Part shown: in pieces, positions 45,082 through 53,408 of the stretch | Layout of the letters: every line of letters begins with the position of its first letter | Numbering within the stretch: the stretch's first letter is position 1 | NCBI GenBank assembly: GCA_016710165.1 | Contig: JADJLJ010000001.1 | Span: forward strand, 1,736,001 to 1,800,000 | Direction of reading: 5' to 3' | Source of the DNA: Chitinophagaceae bacterium | Lineage (GTDB): Bacteria; Bacteroidota; Bacteroidia; Chitinophagales; Chitinophagaceae | DNA length: 64,000 nucleotides | Position numbers and translations under genes: made by a program | Notes under the pieces: model-generated | The model's input: the letters and a program-made list of their open reading frames with translations, nothing else | Told to the model about the DNA's origin: nothing | Database searches by the model: none

Positions 45082-46026
45082 ATGCAATTCCCTTCTCCTG
45101 TTTCATTGCAATGGATCGCAACATTCATCCAGGCAAAATTAGTTGGCAACACCAATGCCCAGGCAACCGGCATCAATGAAATTCACAAAGTTGAAGAAGG
45201 CGACCTGGTCTTTGTGGATCATCCGAAATATTATGCTACGTGCCTGAACAGTGCAGCCAGTTTCATCATCATAAACAAAGAAACAGATGTACCGGAAGGA
45301 AAAGCCCTATTGATCGTAGAAAATCCTTTTGAAGCCTATTGCAAAATCGTAAACCACTTCCGGCCTTTTGAACCGGCCGGTAAAATGATCAGTGATTCGG
45401 CGGTGGTCGGGGAAGGGACATTCATCTATCCCGGTGCATTCATCGGCAATCATGTACGCATCGGAAAGAACTGCATCATTCATCCCAACGTGAGCATCAT
45501 GGACCATTGCATCATTGGCAACAATGTCATCGTCCAGGCAGGAACGGTGATCGGCAGTGATGCCTTTTATTATAACACGAAAAAAGACCGGGAACTCTGG
45601 TACAAAAAAATGCCCAGTTGCGGCCGGGTAATAATAGAAGATGATGCGGAAATTGGCGCCGGCTGCACCATTGACCGCGGCGTTAGCCACGACAGCATCA
45701 TTGGCAGGGGAACCAAGATGGATAATATGATCCATATCGGGCACGATACCGTAACCGGTAAGAATTGCCTGATCGCTGCGCAGGTTGGTATCGCCGGTGT
45801 GGTAACACTGGAAGACGGTGTAACGCTTTGGGGACAGGTTGGTGTAAGCAAAACACTGACCATTGGTGCCAATGCCGTTATTTATGCCCAGAGCGGTGTT
45901 GGAAAAGATACCGAAGGCGGAAAGGTTTATTTTGGCAGCCCCATTGAAGATGCCAGGGAAAAGATGAAGGAACTGGTTTGGGTAAAACGGATACCGGAGC
46001 TATGGGAAAAAGTAATGGGCAAATAA
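45082..46026 (+). CDS. lpxD: UDP-3-O-acylglucosamine N-acyltransferase (LpxD-like)
   Basis: Acyl-ACP-dependent N-acylation in lipid A synthesis. N-terminal uridine-binding domain (about 1-95; VEEGDLVFVDHPKYY) and a left-handed beta-helix of hexapeptide repeats (about 100-260), with catalytic-region His in NMIHIGHDTVTG. The C-terminal helical part (EDAREKMKELVWVKRIPELWEKV) is short. At 314 aa it is somewhat shorter than classical LpxD and lacks lpxC/fabZ/lpxA neighbours, so a second LpxD-type paralogue is possible. Confidence 0.87.
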   Translation: MQFPSPVSLQWIATFIQAKLVGNTNAQATGINEIHKVEEGDLVFVDHPKYYATCLNSAASFIIINKETDVPEGKALLIVENPFEAYCKIVNHFRPFEPAGKMISDSAVVGEGTFIYPGAFIGNHVRIGKNCIIHPNVSIMDHCIIGNNVIVQAGTVIGSDAFYYNTKKDRELWYKKMPSCGRVIIEDDAEIGAGCTIDRGVSHDSIIGRGTKMDNMIHIGHDTVTGKNCLIAAQVGIAGVVTLEDGVTLWGQVGVSKTLTIGANAVIYAQSGVGKDTEGGKVYFGSPIEDAREKMKELVWVKRIPELWEKVMGK

Positions 46027-46042
46027 AATTACATCCCGGTCC

Positions 46043-47563
46043 TTATTTTACTGTCCTTGTTTCGATCGCCATTAAATTCACTCCATTGGCCTGCTGCAGC
46101 CGTGTATAGGAAAATGCTGTGGCGCTGATCACGATATTCTCCAGGTTTACAATAAGCGGCGTGGGATATTGCATGATCATCCGGATCTTTGTTCTTTCCG
46201 CATTGCTGTAATTCCAGGTGAATTTATAATCCTGCCCGTTGAACGTCCAGGTACCTGTATTATCTGTGTTGAACCTGTAAAGATCATTATCCAGATTGAT
46301 CGTGTTCTCCTGTCCGCCCCTTTTGTAATACGAAACATTATTGCCCTCCATTATCCGGCTTTCTTCCGTTTTCCAGGCCAGGCCGGTAAGAGGGTCTGCT
46401 GACCGGGTCTCCAGTTGTGGTACAACAGAAGGGGACGTTACCACTTCTTCTTTTGTCACAGCCGGTCCCGGTGTGTCTGAAAAATTATAGGGCAGCATAT
46501 CGGCCACTTTCTCCCATGCCCAGTAACCGGTGATGGTTATGTTACTCTGTTCATAGTAATAGCCATTCTGTTCGATCTCCAGGGACTCATTCGGAAGGAA
46601 TGACACTACCGAAAGCTGGAATTTGGCCGACGCTTCCGTGTTTGCCTCCAGGAATAATTTTGAAGGCTCTTCCCCCTTATAAAGAACCGCCACCTCTTTC
46701 TGGTTGGGTACGATCGCAACTGTTTTGGCCGTATCATCCATCTTATAATTAACCGCGCTGTAAAAATTCTTCAGCGGGATGGCTCTTTCCTTTTCATTCT
46801 CCTTCACCAGAAACTGTATCTCAAAACCCTCTTCCTTCAGTTTTTTCCGGTACATACTGCGCATAAAGTGGAGGATGGAGCCATTGTATGCAGTGGCCCG
46901 GTTTGATTTCCAGGTGTTCCTTTGCTCTTCGTTTGCGGGTTCCAGTTCCTTAAACAACGGGTACCCGGTATAAAGGCTCACCTGTGTATTATACTCATGC
47001 GTAAAGGAATCAAGTGTATATTTAACGGAATACCCCAATGCATCATTCACTATTTCAACCGGTGCATCGGCCAGTATCTTCAGCCGGTTCTTTCTTTTAT
47101 AATAAAAGAAGTGCAGCACTTCTCTGTTCCTGATACTGCACAGCCGGCTGTTGGTGGTTTTTCCAATAAAATTTTCCAGGAAAAAATCACCGTATTTCTC
47201 CCACCCGTCCTTTACTTCAAAACTTGCCTTGACAACCACATCTTCCAGTTCTTTTTCCTTTTGCCCCAGTTCGATCAAAATGGAGTTATTGCCATCATCC
47301 CCGGACGTGATGCGTTTTGTTTCCGTCTGGTAACCGGTAAATGTTATAACGAGGTTATACCCGCCGTTGGGCAGGTACAATGAAAAACTTCCATCTGCAT
47401 CTGTGGCGGTCCCCAACGTGGTGTTTTCGGCAAATACCGATGCCGCCTGCAGTGGTTGCTTTGTAACTGCATCCAGTATCTTCCCTTTGGCAATAAAATA
47501 GGATTGGGAAAAAGATAAGGCCGGAACAAAAAATGCCAGCAGGCTAAAGGTGATTTTTTTCAT
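46043..47563 (-). CDS. Exported protein with carboxypeptidase-regulatory-like domain
   Basis: Signal peptide (ending LSFSQ), one CarboxypepD_reg-like beta-sandwich (about 25-105; GKILDAVTKQPLQAASVFAE and TDADGSFSLYLPNGGYNLVI), then about 400 residues without a recognised domain that contain LENFIGKTTNSRLCSI and many beta strands. No TonB plug or barrel follows, so it is not a SusC-type receptor. Similar proteins are common surface or periplasmic proteins in Bacteroidetes. A -7 box TACGTTTG is at 47581-47588 with TTG 21 nt further upstream (47610-47612). Confidence 0.8.
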   Translation of the reverse strand: MKKITFSLLAFFVPALSFSQSYFIAKGKILDAVTKQPLQAASVFAENTTLGTATDADGSFSLYLPNGGYNLVITFTGYQTETKRITSGDDGNNSILIELGQKEKELEDVVVKASFEVKDGWEKYGDFFLENFIGKTTNSRLCSIRNREVLHFFYYKRKNRLKILADAPVEIVNDALGYSVKYTLDSFTHEYNTQVSLYTGYPLFKELEPANEEQRNTWKSNRATAYNGSILHFMRSMYRKKLKEEGFEIQFLVKENEKERAIPLKNFYSAVNYKMDDTAKTVAIVPNQKEVAVLYKGEEPSKLFLEANTEASAKFQLSVVSFLPNESLEIEQNGYYYEQSNITITGYWAWEKVADMLPYNFSDTPGPAVTKEEVVTSPSVVPQLETRSADPLTGLAWKTEESRIMEGNNVSYYKRGGQENTINLDNDLYRFNTDNTGTWTFNGQDYKFTWNYSNAERTKIRMIMQYPTPLIVNLENIVISATAFSYTRLQQANGVNLMAIETRTVK

Positions 47564-47580
47564 CAGGTATTCTTTTGGAT

Positions 47581-47612
47581 CAAACGTATTGTGAACCGCT
47601 AATTTACATCAA
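47581..47612 (-). promoter_or_regulatory. Promoter of the gene at 46043-47563
   Basis: On the minus strand TTG (47610-47612) and TACGTTTG (47581-47588) are separated by 21 nt; the -7 box ends 17 nt before the ATG. Confidence 0.5.
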
Positions 47613-48585
47613 CGGCTGTTAAGTTTTTGTTGAAATGCGGCGCAGGTGTCAATAATACTGTCTTCAATGCTGCGATAGGTATACCCGGGGAGGAACTTTT
47701 TCAGCTTGCTGTTATCAAAGCTGGCCTTTGTCAACGCGGTGGCAGCAGTTTCCTTTGTCACCAATGGGTCATTTCCCGTTATCATGCTTTTTATAGCTTC
47801 CCAGCGCCATACGATCTTTGCCAGGAGGGGAGTAACTTTTTTATACGGGGGCTTTTTGCCAAATGCTTTTGCCATCAGGTCAAAAACTTCCCGGTAGCTC
47901 CTGTTCTCTGCACTGATGATGAACCGTTCAGCAGAAATATCGCTTTGCATGAGTTGTATCATAGCAGCAACCACATCCCGCACATCCACAAAACCGGTTG
48001 TACCATCCGGGTACCGGGAAATCCGTTGTAAATATTTTTAAAGATGGCCGAAGATCCGCTGTGCCAGTCGCCGGGTCCGAATATGATCGTTGGGTTCACC
48101 ATCACCGCATTCAACCCTTCGCCGATACCACGCCAGACCTCCATTTCGGCCAGGAATTTACTTTGGCCGTAGGCGCTGTTGCTGGTCTCTTCCGACCAGT
48201 TCATGGTTTCATTTATCACCTGTTTTTCCCGGATGCGGCCCAGTGCGGCAACAGAGCTTACATAGACCATTTTCCGCACCCCCGCATCCAACGCAGCGTT
48301 CACCACGTTGGCGGTTCCTTCAATATTTATCTTGTACATCTCGTTCCGGCGCTTTGGATTGAACGTAACAATGGCAGCACAATGATAAACCTCTTCCACT
48401 CCCTGCATGGCTTCTTCCAGGCCGGTCACATCCAATATATTGCATTGCACCTGTACCAGGTTGGTGGAACCAAAATCCGGTAACGGTGTTTTGTTGTAAA
48501 GAGCAATGACTTTTTTTCCCTTATCCAGCAGTTGCCTGATAAGTTCTGCCCCAACTAAACCTGCACCGCCGGTTACAAGCACCAT
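47609..48585 (-). pseudogene. NAD-dependent epimerase/dehydratase, split by a frameshift
   Basis: Extended SDR. First frame (48585-47959): VLVTGGAGLVGAELIRQLL, YVSSVAALG, catalytic Tyr/Lys in SAYGQSKFLAE, NPTIIFGPGDW. Second frame (to 47609): VDVRDVVAAMIQLMQSDISAERFIIS and the C-terminal substrate domain. Adding one C to the CCC run (about 48018-48020 on the plus strand) joins them as NGFPRYPDGTTGFVDVRDVV. The whole protein would be about 325 aa, a normal size. A sequencing deletion or a recent inactivation. Substrate unknown; similar to dihydroflavonol-4-reductase-like SDRs. Confidence 0.85.
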
Positions 48586-48636
48586 ATATTATTTTGAGAT
48601 TTTTACGTGATGACTGGTTACGAAGATAAACCAACT

Positions 48637-48656
48637 TGCCTTCCGGCAGGCAGGCC
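48637..48656. repeat. GGCAGGCAGG-type palindromic element
   Basis: TGCC-TTCC-GGCA followed by GGCAGG, between the epimerase and the hydroxyacyl-CoA dehydrogenase. It shares GGCAGGCAGG with 32543-32552 and ACAGGCAGG with 7258-7266. Confidence 0.45.
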
Positions 48657-48662
48657 GTTCTT

Positions 48663-49514
48663 TTAATAGGAATAATAACCCTTCCCCGTTTTTTTGCCCA
48701 GTTCTCCATCAGCAACTTTTTGTTGCTGTAAAGGTGATGGCCTAAAACGTTCAGCAAATCCACTGGCTTCGTACAGTGACTGAGAAACAGCCAGGTTGAT
48801 GTCATTTCCGATCAGGTCCATCAAACGGAAGGGTCCCATTTTAAAACCCGTTGCCTCCATGATGTCGTCTACATTTTCAATGCCTGCAACACCTGTTTCA
48901 ACCAGTTTCATCGCTTCCAGGTAATAATGACGGGCAACCCGGTTCACGATAAAACCCGGGGCATCTTTACACATCACCGGCGTTTTATTCATCTGCAGGC
49001 AAAGGTCATAAATGGCTTTGGCAACGGCATCTGATGTCTGTTCTCCTTTTACCACTTCCACCAGTTTCATGATGTGGGCAGGATTGAAAAAGTGCATGCC
49101 AACCACCCGTTGCGGGTGCATGACCTTAGCCTGTATCTGGGAAACAGACAGAGAAGAAGTGTTGCTGGCAAAGATCACTTCCGCATGATTTACTTCTGCC
49201 AGTTGATTGAAGATGGCCACTTTGGCCTCCGGCTTTTCAACAATAGCCTCTATGATCACATCGGCCAGGCAATCGTTGGTATCGGTGATGAACTGAATGC
49301 GGTTGATAACATTTTCTTTTTCCCCGGCTGATATTTTTTGTTTGTCAACCAGGAACTGCAGGTTCTTTTGAACGGAGGCCCTTGCTTTTTCCAGTACTTC
49401 GTTATTGATATCGAACAACAACGTATAAAAGCCACTATGTGCCGAAGCCAGAGCAATGCCGCTTCCCATGGTGCCGGCACCGATGACGCAGATGCTGTTT
49501 ATTGATTGAGCCAT
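48663..49514 (-). CDS. 3-hydroxyacyl-CoA (3-hydroxybutyryl-CoA) dehydrogenase
   Basis: NAD-dependent oxidation of 3-hydroxyacyl-CoA or its reverse in fatty acid/butyrate metabolism. Rossmann motif VIGAGTMGSGIA, catalytic HFFNPAHIMKLVEVV and the C-terminal helical domain (FKMGPFRLMDLIGNDINLAVSQSLYE). 283 aa, stand-alone form without the enoyl-CoA hydratase domain. No other beta-oxidation gene is adjacent. Confidence 0.93.
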   Translation of the reverse strand: MAQSINSICVIGAGTMGSGIALASAHSGFYTLLFDINNEVLEKARASVQKNLQFLVDKQKISAGEKENVINRIQFITDTNDCLADVIIEAIVEKPEAKVAIFNQLAEVNHAEVIFASNTSSLSVSQIQAKVMHPQRVVGMHFFNPAHIMKLVEVVKGEQTSDAVAKAIYDLCLQMNKTPVMCKDAPGFIVNRVARHYYLEAMKLVETGVAGIENVDDIMEATGFKMGPFRLMDLIGNDINLAVSQSLYEASGFAERFRPSPLQQQKVADGELGKKTGKGYYSY

Positions 49515-49555
49515 TTATATTTTTATTGCTGAATAGAGAAATACGGTACAAGTGA

Positions 49556-49575
49556 GTTCCGATAGTTATCGGAAC
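49556..49575. repeat. Palindrome GTTCCGATA-GT-TATCGGAAC
   Basis: Perfect 9-bp arms, in the 134-bp gap between pheS and the dehydrogenase gene. Related to the CCCGAT/ATCGGG palindromes at 5477-5498 and 52466-52481. Confidence 0.55.
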
Positions 49576-49648
49576 AACGATGATGACCAATGAACAAATG
49601 TTTGTCCCATCAACAGGTTACTTCGGTCGTTCCTCCCTCGTAATGACG

Positions 49649-50671
49649 TTATACCGCTCCTGTAAACTGATCTAAAAACCGTACATCATTCTCACTGAAC
49701 AGGCGCAGGTCCCTGATCTGGTATTTGAGCATGGTTATCCGTTCGATGCCCATGCCAAAGGCAAAGCCGGTGTATTTGTTGCTGTCGATGCCGCAGTTCT
49801 CCAGCACATTCGGGTGCACCATGCCGCAACCCAATATCTCCACCCAGCCTGTTCGCTTACAAACGCTGCATCCCTCGCCACCGCAAATGAGGCAACTGAT
49901 GTCCATTTCTGCACTGGGTTCCGTGAACGGGAAGTAACTGGGCCGGAAACGGATCTTCACCGTTTCGCCGAACATCTCCTGCACAAAAAAGTAAAGGGTT
50001 TGTTTGAGGTCGGCAAAGGAAACGTTCTCGGCAATATATAATCCTTCTACCTGGTGAAAGAAGCAATGTGCCCGGGCACTGATGGTCTCGTTGCGATAAA
50101 CACGTCCCGGGCAAATGATGCGGATGGGCAATTTTCCTTTTTCCATTTCACGTACCTGCACACTGGAAGTATGCGTACGTAATAACCAATCGGGGTTTTG
50201 TGAGATATAAAACGTGTCCTGCATATCACGGGCAGGGTGGTTTTCGGGTAAATTAAGGGCGGTGAAATTATGAAAATCATCTTCGATCTCCGGCCCCTCG
50301 GCCACCGCAAATCCAAGCCGCTGAAAAACCGATATCATCCGGTTCTTAACCAGGCTGATGGGATGACGGCTGCCCAAAGGCATCGGGTCACCGGGAAGGG
50401 TGAGGTCAATTTCGTTGGCCGTTGATTGTTGGCCGTTGGCCGATCGCGATTTTAGTTCGGTATATTTTTCTTCAGTAAAGAGTTTGAATTCGTTCAATAA
50501 CTGGCCGGCTTCTTTTTTATTTTCAGCCGCCACATTCTTCATTTCACCCATCATGGCTTTTACGAGGCCCTTTGTACCCAGGTATTTAATGCGAAAGGTC
50601 TCGGCATCGCCGTCGTGATAAGCCGCAATTTCTTTTTTCAGCTCTTCGATCTGTGATAACAACTGTTCCAT
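49649..50671 (-). CDS. pheS: Phenylalanyl-tRNA synthetase alpha subunit
   Basis: Catalytic subunit of the (alpha-beta)2 enzyme. N-terminal coiled coil (about 1-85), then the class II core with LLRTHTSSVQVREM, motif 2 CPGRVYRNE, HCFFHQVEGLYI and motif 3 region GFAFGMGIERITML. 340 aa from ATG 50671; the frame runs on to 50926 but only as antisense of the BI-1 gene. A -7 box ends 4 nt before the ATG. pheT is not adjacent, as is frequent in Bacteroidetes. Confidence 0.97.
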   Translation of the reverse strand: MEQLLSQIEELKKEIAAYHDGDAETFRIKYLGTKGLVKAMMGEMKNVAAENKKEAGQLLNEFKLFTEEKYTELKSRSANGQQSTANEIDLTLPGDPMPLGSRHPISLVKNRMISVFQRLGFAVAEGPEIEDDFHNFTALNLPENHPARDMQDTFYISQNPDWLLRTHTSSVQVREMEKGKLPIRIICPGRVYRNETISARAHCFFHQVEGLYIAENVSFADLKQTLYFFVQEMFGETVKIRFRPSYFPFTEPSAEMDISCLICGGEGCSVCKRTGWVEILGCGMVHPNVLENCGIDSNKYTGFAFGMGIERITMLKYQIRDLRLFSENDVRFLDQFTGAV

Positions 50672-50675
50672 GCCG

Positions 50676-50683
50676 CAAAGATA
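50676..50683 (-). promoter_or_regulatory. -7 box of pheS
   Basis: TATCTTTG on the minus strand followed by CGGC and ATG. The 4-nt spacing predicts a leaderless mRNA. Confidence 0.55.
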
Positions 50684-50777
50684 AGAAAGTTGTGGCCGGT
50701 AGCGTACATACCAAATGGGAAGAAATAACGTTTTTTTAGGTGATAAACCTTTAATTTTATCTCCAAAATTTAATAAT

Positions 50778-51539
50778 ATGGAACTGTTTAAATCAGGTAA
50801 TCCCGCCTTATCTGAAAAAAGATTCAAGGATACCGTACTTGCGGATGTGGTAACCCACGAAAATGCAATGACCGTAAAAGGCACCCTGCAGAAATTCGGA
50901 TTTTTGTTTTTGATGGTGCTGGGCACCTCCTTTTATTCCTGGAAAGAATTTGCGGAGGGGGGAAATGTTCAACCCCTTATTTATATTGGCGCTTTTGGCG
51001 GATTGGTGGTGGCCATTGTATTGATGTTTAAAAAAGAATGGTCGCCATACCTGGCCCCGGCTTATGCCTTGCTGGAAGGACTGTTCCTTGGCGCAATTTC
51101 CGCGTATTATCAATATGCTTTTGCCGAACAGGCTCCCGGCATTGTCATCAATGCCATCGGCCTTACTTTCGGAACCGCCATTGCCATGTACCTGCTTTAC
51201 AGTTTCAGGATAATAAAAGCCACTGCTAAATTCAAAGCGATCATCATAACAGCCACCGCCGGCATCGCCATTTTCTACCTGATCGCCATCGTGCTTGGCC
51301 TGTTTGGTATCCAGATCCCTTTTTTGCATGAAGGCAGTGCCATGGGAATAGGTTTTTCTGTTTTCGTTGTTGCTCTCGCTGCACTGAACCTCATCCTGGA
51401 TTTTGATATGATCGAACGGGGTGTTGAACTGGGCGCTCCCAAATACATGGAATGGTACGGCGCTTTCGGATTACTGGTGACCATTGTCTGGTTATACCTG
51501 GAGATACTGCGCCTGTTATCCAAGATCAGTAAAAAATAA
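50778..51539 (+). CDS. Bax inhibitor-1/YccA family membrane protein
   Basis: 253 aa with seven predicted membrane helices. N-terminus MELFKSGNPALSEKRF is the usual form in Bacteroidetes (DUF4474-like BI-1 group), and the C-terminal part ILDFDMIERGVELGAPKYMEWYGAFGLLVTIVWLYLEILRLL contains the conserved acidic residues of the proposed channel. Function in bacteria is uncertain (ion leak or stress adaptation). ATG 50778 is preferred to 50715. Confidence 0.88.
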   Translation: MELFKSGNPALSEKRFKDTVLADVVTHENAMTVKGTLQKFGFLFLMVLGTSFYSWKEFAEGGNVQPLIYIGAFGGLVVAIVLMFKKEWSPYLAPAYALLEGLFLGAISAYYQYAFAEQAPGIVINAIGLTFGTAIAMYLLYSFRIIKATAKFKAIIITATAGIAIFYLIAIVLGLFGIQIPFLHEGSAMGIGFSVFVVALAALNLILDFDMIERGVELGAPKYMEWYGAFGLLVTIVWLYLEILRLLSKISKK

Positions 51540-51554
51540 TCTGCTTCAAGTAAT

Positions 51555-51593
51555 AAAAAAGGTCGTCCCGCCTGCGGCGGGACGACCTTTTTT
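51555..51593. terminator. Bidirectional terminator between the BI-1 gene and arsC
   Basis: Perfect 18-bp stem (six A, GGTCGTCCCGCC / GGCGGGACGACC, six T) with a 3-nt loop. It ends the BI-1 gene on the plus strand and the ars operon on the minus strand; the arsC stop codon lies in its right arm. Confidence 0.92.
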
Positions 51594-51987
51594 ATTTTAG
51601 CTCATTCAACAGCTCTTTTACTTTACCCGAAATAAGGTCCCTTACCTCATTGAACTGTTCCGGTTCCATGTGCTTCGGATCGGGTATCTGCCAGTCGATG
51701 AATTTCTTTGCCGGCATCCAGGGACAGGCATCGCCACAACCCATGGTAACCACGGCATCAAAAGGAGCAAACTGCTTTACCTCATCAAGGCTTTTGCTGT
51801 CATGCGTACCCAGGTCATACCCTAATTCCTTCATGGCTGCAATGGCTTTGGGATTTACCAGCCCGCTGGGTTTGCTGCCGGCGCTGTAGGCTTCCACATC
51901 ATTCCCGCCCAGTATTTTGGCAAATGCCTGGCTCATCTGGCTACGGTTGCTGTTTTCGATGCAGACAAAAAGGATCTTCTTTTTCAT
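51592..51987 (-). CDS. arsC: Arsenate reductase, thioredoxin-coupled type
   Basis: Reduces arsenate to arsenite. Low-molecular-weight phosphatase fold with the P-loop CIENSNRS (Cys9, Arg15) and redox Cys84 and Cys88 (TMGCGDACPW), matching the S. aureus ArsC relay Cys10/82/89. 131 aa. Last gene of arsR-arsM-arsN2-arsC and 3 bp after arsN2. Confidence 0.95.
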   Translation of the reverse strand: MKKKILFVCIENSNRSQMSQAFAKILGGNDVEAYSAGSKPSGLVNPKAIAAMKELGYDLGTHDSKSLDEVKQFAPFDAVVTMGCGDACPWMPAKKFIDWQIPDPKHMEPEQFNEVRDLISGKVKELLNELK

Positions 51988-51990
51988 TCG

Positions 51991-52437
51991 TTATATACGT
52001 TTTTTCATTACCACTGCGGTTGACGGGCAGAGCGCAGTGAATTGCGCTGTCTGCATTATGCTTCCGGGTGTTGCTGCCCGGTCAATTGCACAATATCCCT
52101 GGCGGTCAAAAAAGTCTTTTGCTGTGGTGGTGATCAGATAGAGGCAGTTAATGCCGCTTTCCTTTGCATACTTTTCCATACCGTTGTTGATGATCCTGCC
52201 CAGGCCCATTCCCTGCGCCTCCTTTATCACGCTTACGCTGCGGAGCAGGGCACAGTCATCAAATATTTCCAGGCCCGCCGTACCGATCATTTTTTCTCCA
52301 TCCAGCAATACATACAGCAGGGTATCTTCTGTGATATCAGAAACGGGTAACTGCTGCTGCGTTAATAAACCAATTGCTTGCTGCCTCTCTTTTTCGCTTA
52401 CTACGATCTTTAATGAAACTGTTGGTGCTTCTTTCAT
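51991..52437 (-). CDS. arsN2: GNAT acetyltransferase of the ArsN2 type
   Basis: 148-aa GNAT protein. Motif A is VIKEAQGMGLGRIINNGME, followed by the ArsN2-typical CLYLITTTAKDFFDRQGY and AATPGSIMQTAQFTALCPSTAVVMKK. Placed between arsC and arsM, which supports an arsenic-resistance role. Relatives (ArsN1) acetylate organoarsenicals; the ArsN2 substrate is not established. ATG 52437 is preferred to 52458. Confidence 0.85.
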   Translation of the reverse strand: MKEAPTVSLKIVVSEKERQQAIGLLTQQQLPVSDITEDTLLYVLLDGEKMIGTAGLEIFDDCALLRSVSVIKEAQGMGLGRIINNGMEKYAKESGINCLYLITTTAKDFFDRQGYCAIDRAATPGSIMQTAQFTALCPSTAVVMKKRI

Positions 52438-52465
52438 GGCTTTACTTTTTGTCCGCAATCCTTTC

Positions 52466-52481
52466 CCCGACTTTGATCGGG
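52466..52481. repeat. CCCGA...TCGGG inverted repeat between arsM and arsN2
   Basis: CCCGA, 6-nt spacer, TCGGG in the 84-bp gap of the ars operon. May be a processing or weak termination hairpin, or a relative of the palindromes at 5477 and 49556. Confidence 0.4.
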
Positions 52482-52521
52482 ACGGGCTTTTATCGGAGCG
52501 GTTAGGAGATAATTTTGTTTT

Positions 52522-53379
52522 TCAGCAGCATCCGCTCCCGGGTTCACAGCATTTCCGGTCATCCTTCGCAGGCTTTTCAGCATATACCGTAATGCTGGTG
52601 ATCCGGGTATTGCCTTTTTTATAGGTTGCGATCTCCTCTGCACTGAGGTAATTGGCAAGAATATCGTCCGGGATATTTATGGTCTTGTCTTTTTGCAGGG
52701 TGATGTTATTAAACCCGGCCTCTTTGATCATTTCCAGGTACACCTGTTTTTGAACTGCGCCCGAAACACAACCTGCATAGAGCTCTGCCACTTCTTTCCA
52801 TTTGGCGGGCAACTCCCCTTCCAGTACAATATCCGAAATGGAAAAATGACCGCCTGGTTTCAATACCCGGTAAATTTCGCTGATGACCTTGTATTTGTTG
52901 GGCACCAGGTTCAATACACAGTTGCTTACGATCACATCGGCATAACCCGAGGTAACCGGCATATCGTCAATATCGCCCAGCCTGAACTCCACGTTGTTAA
53001 AGTTCAGTTTTTCGGCATTGGCCCTTGCCTTTTTGATCATGGCTTCGGTAAAATCAACCCCCAGTACCTTTCCATTCTCCCCCACGATCCTGCGGGCAAT
53101 AAACGCATCGTTGCCGGCGCCACTGCCCAGGTCGATCACCGTATCACCGGCTTTGATCTTTGCAAATTCGGTTGGCAGGCCGCATCCAAGGCCCAGGTCG
53201 GCATCGGGGTTATAGCCTTCCAGTTTTGTGTAATCATCTGCCATTATGTTATAGACCTCATCACCGCAACAGGCGGATGTGGCGCCGCAGCAGGAAGCGG
53301 CATTCTGATCCTTGTCCTGCTCCGCAATGGCGGCATACTTTTCTTTTACCAGTTCTTTGATCTGAGATTCGTTGTTCAT
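52522..53379 (-). CDS. arsM: Arsenite S-adenosylmethionine methyltransferase
   Basis: Methylates As(III), producing mono- to trimethylated (partly volatile) arsenic. SAM site VIDLGSGAGND (81-91), and the three arsenite-binding Cys Cys66 (LGLGCG), Cys154 (SNCVLNL) and Cys204 (YAGCVSG), matching the characterised ArsM triad. Extra CC pairs occur near the N-terminus (30-31, 37-38) and at the C-terminus (KCCEPGSGCC), which may bind metalloid. 285 aa. Confidence 0.95.
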   Translation of the reverse strand: MNNESQIKELVKEKYAAIAEQDKDQNAASCCGATSACCGDEVYNIMADDYTKLEGYNPDADLGLGCGLPTEFAKIKAGDTVIDLGSGAGNDAFIARRIVGENGKVLGVDFTEAMIKKARANAEKLNFNNVEFRLGDIDDMPVTSGYADVIVSNCVLNLVPNKYKVISEIYRVLKPGGHFSISDIVLEGELPAKWKEVAELYAGCVSGAVQKQVYLEMIKEAGFNNITLQKDKTINIPDDILANYLSAEEIATYKKGNTRITSITVYAEKPAKDDRKCCEPGSGCC

Positions 53380-53408
53380 GACATTATTATTTAGTGTTGA
53401 AATTTATT

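Noticed and set aside
44723..45087. Short open frames in the gap before lpxD
   Set aside because: Antisense or AT-rich translations without signal peptide, domain or promoter support.
50672..50926. N-terminal extension of pheS
   Set aside because: Antisense to the start of the BI-1 gene and across the pheS -7 box; PheS normally starts at MEQLL-type sequence.
52693..53394. 233-codon open frame on the plus strand
   Set aside because: Antisense to arsM, which has a complete catalytic site; the product looks random with high His/Gln content.
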